Positions 1-11,699 of a stretch of DNA of 64,000 nt are shown here, piece by piece. The stretch is from Megalonaias nervosa (Eukaryota > Mollusca > Bivalvia > Unionida > Unionidae). The notes beneath the pieces are model-generated. The model made no database searches. It had not been told where the DNA came from and worked only from the letters and a program-made list of their open reading frames with translations. Position numbers and translations under genes: made by a program. The DNA lies in contig JAECUM010001725.1 in assembly GCA_016617855.1 (NCBI GenBank), positions 124,001 through 188,000 on the forward strand, in the 5' to 3' direction. Every line of letters begins with the position of its first letter. Positions within the stretch are counted from its first letter, which is position 1.

Positions 1-6
1 TTCAGA

Positions 7-430
7 TTCTTGGGGGAAAAAGCAGGAAGGGCAACAATTATGCTTAACACATTTGTTATTTTGAGTGTCACATGGTGGGAAATATGATTACCACGCCCAT
101 GTCAAATTTACATTTTTTTTAAAAAGGATTACGTCAGGTTGAAAGATGGCAGGAAGCCATTGCGCTCCATAGCGTTTGGAACTGCAGTTTGTGACACTAC
201 TGGGCATAATTAAGGCTCAAGTAAACTTGACAAACCTTTTAGGCCTAGTTGAACAAAATATTTACCATTCCTGCCTCAGTCTTGGATCGCACCTCTGGAC
301 TTTTAAATGCATGTTTTCCAGCTTGACAATAGCAGTACATGATATTTTGTTACACCTTATTGAAAACAGGTCTGACTTAAAGAAAAAAATTGACTGTCTT
401 ACTGAGAAAGTCTTTTAGAGTTGACAGTTT
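7..430. other. No supported feature
   Basis: AT-rich DNA with one 80-codon open frame (176-418, plus) that has no recognisable motif or codon signal. I see no gene here. Confidence 0.5.
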
Positions 431-506
431 GGGAGCTGAGACTTGAACCCATGTGGACAGAGGTGTGAGTGATCTGTAAAGGTTAGAGCCCTTGACCACT
501 TGGAGT
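430..506 (-). mobile_element. SINE head fragment
   Basis: The minus strand reads TCCAAGTGGTCAAGGGC through ATGGGTTCAAGTCTCAGC, matching the A-box to B-box section of the SINEs at 30.7, 32.8 and 40.8 kb. The body is missing. Confidence 0.6.
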
Positions 507-1200
507 CATATTGGTCATACTGGAAGTCAGATTGGTAATATTTCCATTTGCAACCAACATGATATCATGAGTAAAACCCTATGCTGATATGACAATTAAT
601 TCAGGAATGCCAATATGATTTTCATTTCAGAGCAGAACCATTAACCATTTTCATTTAGAACCAGTTAGATGTCTTGAGAAGTCAGTCAGTGAACCATGTT
701 GATATGACCATTCATATAAGAGTAAGAAAAAATATGATTTTCAAGAAGGCTGCTGTGGTGGCTATATTGGATGTGCAAGTCGCACCATTTTCGTTCAAGA
801 CCAACTAGATTTCATAAGATATCTTCTGGCGAGAACCTCATGGCAATATTCCTTTCATCCATGAGAAGTAGCAAGAATATTTTTGATGACTACTGCAGTG
901 GCCATACTGGACATCAGATCAGCACCATTTTCATTTAATACTAACTAGACATAAGTAGTCGTTTAACTAAAACTTGTGTTGGTATGACCATCCAATCAGG
1001 AAGAGTTGCGATACAAAGATTTTTAAGATGGCCAAAATCATTGGCCATATTGGATGTCTGATCTATACAATTTTCATTTCCCCTAGACCAAGGGATGAAT
1101 GTGTGTGTCATGTTTCATGGCAGTCTTCCTAGTAGTTTGGGAGTAACTTTAACAAACTTATGTTAATGGACAACAGACTGTCCCATAACTCACCTGTTCT
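490..1200. repeat. Diverged tandem repeat, about 140-bp family A
   Basis: Successive units repeat the phrases GGCCATATTGGATGTC, CACCATTTTCATTTAG and CCAACTAGA, followed by GAAAACCC and ATGACCATTCA. The same family occurs at 10.65-11.69 kb and 50.98-51.77 kb. Coding potential is absent. Confidence 0.8.
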
Positions 1201-1659
1201 GTATAGCTTAAAAAGAAAAATTTTGCATTCTACTTGCAACACATACGGTTGTTTTATTCAATCTGCTCAAGTTTTAAAGTGCCATATTTTGTACATCCGT
1301 ACCAATTTTACTTCAAGACTTTTACTTGGCACTCTGTAGCCAGGATAGAACTGACAGAGATGATATGCTGTTAAACCCCATAAACAAACACAAATTGGAT
1401 GGAATAATAAGACATTTTAAAATTTAGACTTCTAATATCTGATTCATCATTAGTCGAAATACAGTCAAATATGTTATATGAACGCATCTTTCATTGCCAA
1501 AGAACCGTTCTTTTTGACATGTTCTACATACACTAGTATTTATTTGCTCAATTGTTCAACCCTTGAACACTTTTTGTAAAATATAGGTCACGCACAACTA
1601 TTTGCCATCAAGCAGCTCTGAATGTCATTTTTATATCTTCCAATGGATTCCAATTTCAT

Positions 1660-2110
1660 TTACCTCAGCATATATAGATTTTACTGGGTCTCCTTCATTT
1701 TTGCTCACAATGACCTTCACCTTTGACAGTTGAACCCCATAATCTATAGGATTCATCCTACCCCAAGTGTAAACCATCCCAAAAATTTGATCCAGGTCTG
1801 TAAAGTAAAACTAATGTTATTGAGCTGGAACATTTCCTTCTTTCCGTCGTAATGACTTTTGCCCTTGACCTTTTGATCCCAAAATTGGTAGGGTTTTTCC
1901 TTACCCCATATGCAAGACATCCACAAAGTTTGGTTCAGATATGTGATGTAGAACTAATGTTGTGATGTAGAACTAATGTATGGAAGCCATTTTCTTCTTT
2001 CAGTCAGTTTCCTTGATCTTTGACCTGTTGACCTGAATTAGATAGGGTTCTTGTTTACAAGAAGTGCAAACCATCCACAAATTGTGGTTTTAATATAAGC
2101 AATACAATAC
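1660..2110. repeat. Diverged tandem repeat, about 130-145-bp family B
   Basis: Units carry TGACCTT-(CACCT)-TTGAC, CCATC(C)CACAAAGTTTGG, and TAGAACTAATGTTRT with TTTTCTTCTTTCRGTC. The same family is at 29.33-30.37 kb. Confidence 0.8.
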
Positions 2111-2439
2111 CTGATACTATTCCATTGCTTTCCACTGAGTGGGACTCCTGGTCCCCAATCAAACTAATTATTACCCACTTCAATTGGTATTGGAAGACCT
2201 AAATTGAAAAGAACATGATTCCAGTGGGACTACTTAGTCATAGCCAACATAAGGAATACCTCCCTCTTTTTTCCCTTGGGCTGGATTTGAAATTTGCCTT
2301 TCTTGTCATCATCTCTTAACATTTTACTCTTTTATGGTCAATGGAGTGTTTATTCCTTCAGTCGTTGCTTTATTTGAGTGGTTTCTGTAACTTCCTTTTG
2401 TTAATTTTAAGGTTTTTTTGCACCCTGTGTTTCAGTAAA

Positions 2440-5400
2440 TTTTAATCCCTTTGGCACTACCAGTGATAAGGCACTAGATGTCTTCCATTGTTGGAGAAGT
2501 CTACTTCCACTGTGACGCAGGAATGTACTAGAGTGACCTTGGTTTGTTCTTCATCAAAAGGCCAAGGATCTCTGATGCTTGTTATAAAGCTGTCAGTGAT
2601 GAGAGACTGATCCTTGGCCCCTCTCAAGGAAGGAAAAACACCTAGTAAGTTGTACTTTCTGATTACGGATGAACAGTACCCTCTCAACATTGTGTTTCAT
2701 AGTGACATAGTAAGCAAATTGCACCTTCCTGAGAGGGAAGAGTGGCAATCTCCCTTAGACATGAAGATGGCTGTCAGATCTTCATCGCTGAAATGGCTTT
2801 GGATTGGTTCTGCTTATCAGTCTGAGGACGAGGATATGTTTTGATAAACCCCAGGTTTCTTTTACCACTTAACCCCTGTGGGGATAGGGAGTTGGGTTGT
2901 ACTCACCCAATTAGGGATGGGGATCAGATTGGCATTCTTCTCTTCACTATGTTCCTGCTTAATCCCTGCAGGGACCACACCCACCCCTAACCAGGAAGTG
3001 AGTCTTCATTCCGACCCCCCCCATGACTTCATGGATGGCTCTAACATAGACATGACAGATCACCTCCAGCCTTGTCCAATAAAAAGAGGGAATGCACCAT
3101 TCATCTCCATGATGGTCAAGAAGGGGTCAGCAATCCCATTTGGCTAGGAGGACAGCTATTAGAATTAGTCCCATCATTCACAATAAGCAATTACGAGACA
3201 TTAGAATCCCATTTTCAGTATCTCCAGAAAGATACTGGGAAGGACAGTCCTGTTTTGCCTCAAGAGTGGGCTTAGGATGACGATGTCCTTTTCCTTATGG
3301 TGGACAATTGTTCCGCCCCCTCCATTTGGGTTTCCATCTGTCGAGCGGGGTGTTGGAGGAAGAGGAACAATGTTTACTGCCTTCTTCCCCCAGACTGGTG
3401 TCCTAAACCTGGTACTGAAGGCAAGAAGATCCCTCCAGTATGGAGAGGCCTTCTGTTGCCACTGCTCATGCAGATCTTATACTGCTCTCGCACTCTGCTA
3501 TTCTTCGAGAGCTGACACAAACGTTTTTTTCAGGGCCAAGAGTTCACCAGGCAGGAGAAGGCATGGTCTGTTATGGTTTCTACCTGCTAGCCACTGGTTT
3601 CTGCCACCAGCTATCGAGTTTATTCTCTTGCTTTACCCCATTAGCCCCCCATCCCCCTCCACTATACCATTACAAATGGAAATATCAGCAGGGGCCTGGA
3701 CATGCCTAACTGTAAAAATGTTGGTTGTCTCTGAGCTTAAGGCCCGCATGCCTAGGAAGCTGATCCTTTCTCGGCAGCCTACTTCAGTTTCCTGAAGGAG
3801 AAACCATTGTCTCCATTGGTGCTTCATCGCTTGCTGTAGGTTGTAGTGAAGATGTCACGTTTTGCACTCTTAATGTCAAAGGCATTTTTGGTGAAGTTTC
3901 CTCACCTCAACATGGGTTGCCACCTTGGCAATGTCTTAAGTCTACTTTGACCACAGCAAGAACCTTCTAAGGTCTGTGCCACTTCAGGTGGAGAAACTAT
4001 TTGCATGCATTATTCCCTCCATAGCAACACATGATTTGAGGAACCAGCAAACAGGTCATTGGCAGCGACACCTAGCCCATCGAAACCAACCAAGAAGTGC
4101 ACCAACCCTGACCGCCCTATTGGACCTTCTCCCAAGTTCTTCAAAGCAGGCTCATCTGCCTAACAAGTAGCATCAGTCCATAGTTCCCACCCACCCGTCA
4201 TTCACTAGGTGAAGCGGTTAGAGAGACAGTAGGAGAGAGTCTTTGGACTCCACCTTCCCCCAAGGAGGAATGGGGTTGACTATGGAGTTGCGCCGTCTTC
4301 TGCAGGCCTTCCTCTTCCCAGCATCCCTGTAGGTACTTGTATATCCCTTTTTTTCAGGGGTTTGGTCGCGCTTCACAATGTATGGGTCCATTCCACTTTA
4401 AATGACGAACATCCTCCCACACAGACAGGCCCCCATCTTCTTTTACCAGTCTATGCTTGCTCAATTAGGGGAAGATGTACGCGTCCTTCAGTGGAAGGGC
4501 ACTGCTGAGAGGGTGAAAAGTAATCAAACTTTAAGTTTTCATTCCTTGATCTTTCTGTTGTAAAACTAAATGCAGAGAGTTTTGGCTCATAATTGACCAT
4601 CCCACCTTCTTCAAAAATTTCTTTTCGAAGAATGCTTCAAAATGCAGACTACAACCTTGGTTAGGAACACCAGTAGGCCTCGCGACAGGACGTCTCCATC
4701 GATTTTAAAGATGCTTAACTACACATTCCCATCTTCCTGTAACATAGAAAATCTGTCCAGTGTTGTCTTGACTATGAGGTATTTAAATTTTCAAGCTATT
4801 TTGTTCAGCCTCACCTATGTTCGAAGAATCTTTATCAGAGAGACAAGGGTAGTAGCAGCCCACTTGACATCTTTATGGATTTTCATCCTCCAGTATTTCT
4901 ATGCACAATGTCCTCAGATATTCTGTTCTCAAGGATCTGTCCCTCTGTTAGTTGACAGTGATTCGTCTCTGTCTGATCCCCAACTTAGAGAAGTCTGATC
5001 TCATCCCTTCTCAGGACTTCCTATATGTAGGGATGAATTTCCTCACCAGCCCTAGGAGTGTTCGTGTTTTTCTGGACACATTGACTAAATCTTATCCCTC
5101 ATTACAGGTTTCCTGGCCAAGGCACTGTCAGCTAGCCATTACCTTAGCATTTAGTGTTAGGACTGGTCAGCCTGGTGTCAGGATAATGTGACTGGGTGGA
5201 ACATGATGCCACATGTCTGCGGAATGATGCCCCATTGCTAGACATCACTATAAAATACCACACTGCAGATATCGTAGCGATTATGAGTAAAATTGTTAAA
5301 GGTACTTTAAAGATCCAAAAACACACACCTCTGGGAACTCGTTCAACTCTGAAATCAGCTGTAAGCTTAGTTTGTCAAGGTAGAGATTTAGTTCCACCTG

Positions 5401-6960
5401 CTCCTGGCGAGATGGAGACGACACAAGGACCTGTAATCAGTTTGGATCCCCTTGGGATTCGACTTTCATCACCACCTGCATTGATGGTGATGAAATTATA
5501 ACTGGTTTCTGACTGGGGTCCCAATTCATCCTGCATTGTTGTATTATGGTCCTATTAGACAACATAGTAGTAGTGTACCTCAGGCGTTATGTGATCCTCA
5601 TAGAATGGCCTCTACACCAGTCAGATGCAGAGTCATGTTTGTCACTAGGGAGAGACCCTTGGTGGACTTGTTCAATATGACACTGAACAACAAGTTCCTG
5701 TTTTATGTCTCTCCAATACCAGATCACAGGGTGGTGGACGCTTTCAGTATAAAGTGCACACGCCTTCCCACCATTCAAAGCAATACTGCAGGTGCTTCAC
5801 CGTCAGCATCTCCACATCTTGGTGCATCTAAGTGCCCCTACCCCCCACCCCTGTGGACCCAATGGTCGTGTTTCAACAACTTACTTAACATGTTGTTAAA
5901 CGAATTCAGGAGATTACCAGTCAATGGACCTGCAGTCACAGCACGAAGGTCTCCTCTCCAAAACAACCAGCTGATTTTGCCACATTCACGTTTATCAGAT
6001 CTCAAGTGATCATTCTGCTAGGACCAGTTTTCGAGCGATGTTCCCAACTGCATTATCCAGGCTAGGAGGCAATCTACTTCTAGGGTGTACAATGCAAAGT
6101 GGAGAATCTTCAGTAATTAGTATCGAAGCTGCAGTTGGAGACTTTCCTCTCTTCCTTTTTGAAGAAAGAGAAATTTCTGTGTCCATTAAAGGCTATAATG
6201 CAGCCATTTCTAATACTCCCAAGTTTTCTAGGATTTATGCTATTGGGCCAGAGTCTCATCTTATATCATCAGGTATTTCGAGTTTCAGTGACCAGCATCT
6301 CGTTCACTAATGCTTAGATAGAATCTTGTGTGTTCTTTGGGCATTGTGAAATCCCCGTATGAACCTTTGAGTGAACTTCCTTTAAGAAGCTCACCCTTAA
6401 GACTGTTTTCCTGCTCTCCTTAGTGTCTGCGAGGATGAGTGAGCTACATGCTTCATCAGTGGATAAGGGTTGTTTACAGTTTGATGGTACTTATAATTCA
6501 CTTCTCTTCTTTACCAATCTGGATTTCTGGCTATGCATCGGCTACCTGCAGCACCACTTCTTATTGAGATCACAATATCAGCTGTATATGTGATAGGGAT
6601 GATTAAGATACACTCCTTTGCCCAGTTAGGGCTTTAAGGTTTTATTTGTCCTCTGCATTTTTTTTTGTTGGGTCCTATAGTGACTGCACAGCATGTGGCC
6701 TTACTATATACCAACCTACAGCAGTAAACACACATATCATATGGGTAAGTACGGTGGTTTTTCTATACTAGATTTATTGAGGCCATCAGCTTCCCTCCTA
6801 GTTGGTAAATTCAGCAACACAGCAATAATAGTCAGCGTATTACTGCTACCACCAAAGTGTTGTCGGATGAGACATCACATAATTACCCCTTATTTTGTCA
6901 AGGCAGCTGCTGGTAGTATTTTTATAAGTCTTTGGTGTGACTCTGAGATGGAGTAAGTTC
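2440..6960 (+). mobile_element. Decayed DIRS-like (tyrosine recombinase) retrotransposon, copy D1
   Basis: Frameshifted plus-strand fragments follow DIRS order. A gag-like N-terminal region covers about 2450-4400 (low certainty). RT follows, with SIDFKDA-x-LHIPI at about 4692-4730 and the thumb motif LEKSDLIPSQDFLYVGMNFL near 4985-5045. A C-terminal RNase H/connection region contains PLVDLFNMTLNNKF and YVSPIPDH (about 5658-5727). A tyrosine recombinase has VYNAKWRIF (about 6087-6115), FEEREISVSIKGYNAAISNT (about 6155-6219) and VSARMSELHASSVDKG (about 6424-6470). Such elements integrate with a tyrosine recombinase rather than a DDE integrase. Outer ends and terminal repeats were not found; the stated limits are approximate. 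Confidence 0.78.
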
Positions 6961-6969
6961 TGATTTCTG

Positions 6970-8830
6970 AGATGGAGTAAGTTCTGATTTCTCTAGCTGA
7001 CCACTATGAACCAATAGCGAGACACATAGTTTGGGGGACTCTAGCCAGCCATTGTGGACGAACCAATTGTCGAAATAATAGAGGATTCGAATCCCCAGTA
7101 ACCTTAAATGGGCTGTAACTACTCCTATTACCCAATGTAGAGGCTAATCAGAACAGAGCAAGAAATTGTAAGACATCCCCATCCAATGCAAAACCTGAGG
7201 TACTTCTTGTGAGGAGGAAAGATAGAGATGTGAATAAGTGCATCCTGAAAATAGATGAAGTCGAAAGTTTCCTCCGTTCTTCTACACAAGGAAAATCCTT
7301 GAGTAGAAAGCCAGAGATTAGTAACTGAGCACCTTCTTTACTGTACACTTCTGGAGAAGGAAGTGTACCTCTTCCTTTAATCGCACCAGATTCAACTAGC
7401 TGGAGTATATGGGAGACTTGACTAGAGAAGGAAGATCTCGAAACCTAAAACGGTAACCTCCTTTTATTATAGAGACGACCCAGTCATCGTCCATGTTGCA
7501 GGACCAAGCCTGCTTTAGACTGGTACCTGCAAAAACCAACGGAAGAAGGACACTGCAGACAGGGAATTGAGTTCCCAGTGCTGTCTCCCTCCTTTTCTCT
7601 AGGGAAAAGCCTGTTAACTTTTTCACTGGGCCTTTGCAGCACCTCCTTTCTAGGTCCAAAATGCAGGTGGGGGGTGTGTGTCTTAAATGGGATTGTTGCT
7701 TTGACTGGGGCTGTAAGGATTTGAGGAACTTCGCTGACTAATTCTGAGGTCTGTCAGGAAAGATTTGCTTCTCGGCTGGTTTTGAGATGCCAGGAGCATA
7801 TGAGAAGGAATGGTGTTGCTGATCTCTCAAATCCTAAGAAGCCGCAGAGGGAATGAGCCCTTAAATAAGGGTCTCTGCCTCCTGGGGAGCAATCCTCATA
7901 ATGTGCTCCCATAAGACCTTGGAAGTGTCCAAAGCAGCATCCCTGCAGAGGTGGTGATGCTTCACTGATAATACCATGGACGTGGAAAAGGCATTCCGAG
8001 ATGTCTTGGCCACTGCTTCCAACAAATGAAGGGCAAATGAAGAGTAATGCTCCTTCCATATTTTGGAAGAGGCCAACATGGATACTAATGAAGTAACATA
8101 AGTTCTAAATCTTCCAGTGTTTTAAGGGAATGAGAATCCAGGTTCCTGAGGAAAAACCACTTGTGTATTTCTGGCGTCCGAGGTGGAAGATTTAAAGGAC
8201 CAGAAATGGGTGTGAACACTATAATTAACAGTAAAGGTCTCAATATGGGAGGACAGGTTAGACCACCTACACTGTCTAGCAAACTCCTGGCCCTTACTAA
8301 ATCTTTTGGATTAATCTTAGCCGAGTAAAGGAGCAACATTAAATCAGGTCGAGAGGTAATCCCTGAGAGTTGACTGAAAGTTGGGTGGAGATGGTGGACA
8401 CCAAGGGAGACATGCAACTTCAGCTTGCTCTGCATCAAACTCATTAGAACCTACGAGGACAGACGGGAATTTTCATCCTGTTCTCGCCCTGTGGTAGCCA
8501 GAATTATGTGACCCATTGTTTCTCAACTGCAAGGGAGACATGGGTATAAGGGGAGCCTCGTCACACAACTACTTTTGAAGGGAACGTCCCTAGTGGTAGA
8601 CTTGACTCGAGGGTAAGTGTGACTCTTAACCTATCTGGGATGGTTGGTAGAAGGTCTGCCCCTCCCTCCTTCAGTATCAGCCTCTTTACCATGGGGCCAT
8701 GACTACATGCAAGGGAAAGGTCAATCACTTCCTCTGGTAGAAGGCAATACATCCCATAGGAAAGAGGACAGCTTGATCTGATCCTAATACCCATACCAAA
8801 GTGGCTCCAATGACCAGTGACCCTCATAGA
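6970..8830 (-). mobile_element. Decayed DIRS-like retrotransposon, copy D2, truncated in RT
   Basis: Minus-strand gag-like fragments occur at 8085-8830 and 7754-8079 (KIWKEHYSSFALHLLEAVAK). An RT start follows: WVVSIIKGGYRFRF (about 7440-7480), FYSRIFLV-like bases near 7275, KKYLRF-like bases near 7200, and a palm motif YYFDNWFV (about 7057-7081) in place of YLDDWLV. The sequence stops near 6970, where copy D1 begins in the opposite direction. RNase H and recombinase parts are absent. Confidence 0.65.
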
Positions 8831-8849
8831 CTGGTGCCCACTGACCAGT

Positions 8850-9600
8850 GCATGAAATTATTTAACAAATAATTTATTTCCCTTGAATACAAAATGAAAA
8901 AATTAAAAATAACTTATGTGAATGAAATCCTAAACAGTCCCAAAAGTTCTATCACAAGTCCAAAACTGTTGAGTATTCCAAATGAGTTCACATTGTGTTT
9001 TGAATGATGTCCAATCTATTGCACTGATGTGCCAAGAGTCTGAATGTATCACACTGATATAATCCAAATTGTCCTTAAATGAATTCACAATAATTCCAAC
9101 ACAGCTACTTAATCCAAAGTTTATAAGCACCTTGTAATTCCAACGAGTAATTGAAATAAATCCTCTCAACTGAACACAGCTAAATGACTCCATTAAGACT
9201 GATGTTTATGACAGGAATAGCAACTTCTCTGGCAAACATCCCTTGTAAAAGAAAAACTAACATACAATTGCAGAACCAGAACAAGGGACAAATAATCATT
9301 TCCAGAATATTCTACTTGTCAACAAGGTCTGGTCCTTTAGCAGCTAACCAATCAGAAATCAGTTTACCTGGTTTTCCAAGCGAAACTATCACCTAACTCA
9401 AATACCATCAAGGTCATCATTAAAATTGCTTCTACAACTCCCAAGGTCAAAATGCCATGATAACATGTTTACTCTGATTCAAAGTATATTCCTCTGTCTT
9501 GAAGCTATGTAACGTGTATAAAAATTACCCTTACAATCTATAATCATAAATAAAAAATGAAACACATACTATAGATATACATAACACTAGAGACCTGCAA
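8850..9600. repeat. Unclassified dispersed repeat, family U, copy 1
   Basis: Shares with 21480-21960 and 59600-60290 the ordered phrases AACAAATAATTTATTTCC, AACAGTCC-AAAAGTT, TACTGATGTACC-like, TCCTTAAATGAATTCACA(A/G)TAATTC and TAATCCAAA. It lacks long open frames, so it is probably a non-autonomous transposon. It is flanked on both sides by GACCAGT-rich sequence, as if it had inserted there. Confidence 0.6.
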
Positions 9601-9744
9601 CTGGTTACCAGCGATCAGTAAATGACCAGTCACTGGTCAATGGCAACTCGGATATGATGGAAACCCTTCCTCAAATCTGTTAAATTTATATTGTAGCTCT
9701 CCCCTTACCAGGTGGCTTGGTCATGTCACCAACAATGGGCCCCA

Positions 9745-9985
9745 AGGTCTGAAAGGGTGCTGCTTCACCCAGCTGACACTGAACTATAGAGTAGAGCATA
9801 TGGTCTGAAAGAGGGTGCTGCTCCTCCCTCATGAGAGGGCATGACTCACTCTTTATCCTACAATAAATAAGAGGGTGGTGCTCCTACCTAGTGGTAGGGC
9901 ATGGCTCACTCTCTGCCCTACAGGAATGGAGAAGGTAATTTCCCCTCCATCACAGGAGGACATGATTCACTCTCCATCCAGTTAT
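9745..9985. repeat. Tandem repeat, about 60-bp unit, 4 imperfect copies
   Basis: Units carry GAAAGGGTGCTGCTCC, GAGAGGGCATGACTCACTCT and CCTACA. The last copy is the most diverged. Confidence 0.75.
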
Positions 9986-9999
9986 TTCCTTCACTGCAC

Positions 10000-10650
10000 C
10001 ATGAACACTGAAGAGACTTTACTAATCCTTCTCTGAGACCCAAGAGACCTGAAGAAAAATCCAGAAAATTCTGAGGAAGATGAAGCTGAAAACACACGTA
10101 TCAATTGCTGCAAATGTGTGCAAATTCCTTACGGAGAATAAAAAAGCAAAAGTCAGATTAATGTAATATAATTTTGTTCATACATTTCTCAAACAAACAC
10201 ATGAATCAAGGTCAGGTTGTTGATTGATGAGTAATCTGACAAAGATATGGAAACATAGGGGTATAGGCAGGCAACCTAAACATGAAGTTATGAAACAACC
10301 AAGAATGGCTAACTCTTAAGATAGCGTATTCTGAACAGGATTAATACTATAATTGAAGGTAATATATCACTTAAAAAAGTTATACATAATGCAGTTTGCA
10401 GTGTATGCTCAATGTGAAGGCAATTTTCTACAAAGTGTGATTTCCATTCCATCTGATCCACTGCATCATGAAGAAAAGAACGATTAGTGTGCATGGGCAA
10501 GACGACTACAGACTTGACTTCAGGTCTTTACGGGGTCACTCTATGAGAGGATGAATTCTCATCAATATGTGTCAAGGTATTTTTCCATATGAAAAGAGTA
10601 AGTAACTCATTAGCAACAGATCATGTATTACTGATATTAAAAGCAAGATT
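10000..10650. other. No supported feature
   Basis: Low-complexity AT-rich DNA between two repeat regions. Short open frames (e.g. 10309-10500 minus) show no motif. Confidence 0.5.
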
Positions 10651-11690
10651 TTCCAATTAGCTGTTGTAGAAGCCATATTGAATGTTTGATTGACACCATT
10701 CTCATTTATGGCCAACCAGACATATTAGAAGTATTCTGTTGAAAACCCATGTCGATATAACCATCCTTCCAGGAGGAGTAGCTATAACAGTATTTTCAAT
10801 ATGGCTACTATGGTGGCCATACTGGATGTCAGATCAACATCATTTTCATTTAGGACAAACAAAATGTCATAAGAAGTGTGGTTTTGGTGAAAACCCTATG
10901 TTGATACTCTATGAGAAGTGGCAATAAAAAGATTTTCAAAATGACCACCATGGTGATCATGTTGGAGTTTAGATCGGCATCACTTTAATTTAGAACCAAC
11001 TAGACATCGTAATAAATCTTCTTGTGAAAACCCAAGTTGATATGACTTTTCATTCAGAAGGAGTAGCAATAATGATTTTCAAGACTGTAACCATATTGGA
11101 CGTCCAAGCAGCACCATTTTCATTTTGGACCAACTAGACATTACAAGAAGTCTTCTCGTGAAAACTCCATAATGACTTTTCATTCATCAGGTGTAGCATT
11201 AACAAGATTTTCAATATGGCAGACATATTAAATGTCAGATATGCACCATTTTCACTGAGGACAAACTAGACATTATAGGATGTCTTTTAGTGGAAACCCA
11301 ATGTTTATATGACCCACCATTCAGGAGGAGTAGCGATAACAAGATTTTCAAGATGCCTGCTCTGGCAGCCATAATGGATGTCCATGTGCAACCATTTTCA
11401 TTTATGACCAACCAGACATCATAAGAAATCTTTTGGTGAAAACCCCATTTCAGTTTGACTTTTGGTTCAGAAGGCGGAACAATAAGATTTTCTGATGGCT
11501 GCTGCATTGACTAGATTGGATGTTTACATTTATGACCAACTAGACCATATGATTATGATGAATATATGTGTAAAGTTTCATGGCAATCCAAGTAGTAGTT
11601 TAGAAGGAGAAGCAATAACAAACTTGAGCTAATGGATGGAAAGACATCTGAGAGATGACAGACAACAGGACATCCAAATAAGCTCTTCTG
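10650..11690. repeat. Tandem repeat family A, about 6-7 units of about 140 bp
   Basis: The anchor ATTTTCAA(G/T)ATGGC recurs near 10792, 10932, 11073, 11207, 11345 and 11487, giving spacings of 134-142 bp. The last part ends with a different phrase (CATGGCAATCCAAGTAGTAG) and TGGTCTATAAAC, possibly the family's 3' end. Confidence 0.85.
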
Positions 11691-11699
11691 GTCTATAAA

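Noticed and set aside
176..418. 80-codon plus frame near the left edge
   Set aside because: No domain or splice context is visible, and similar-length frames are common by chance here.
3277..3795. 172-codon plus frame as an independent gene
   Set aside because: It overlaps other-frame fragments of the decayed DIRS copy D1, has no recognisable domain and sits in the expected gag/linker part.
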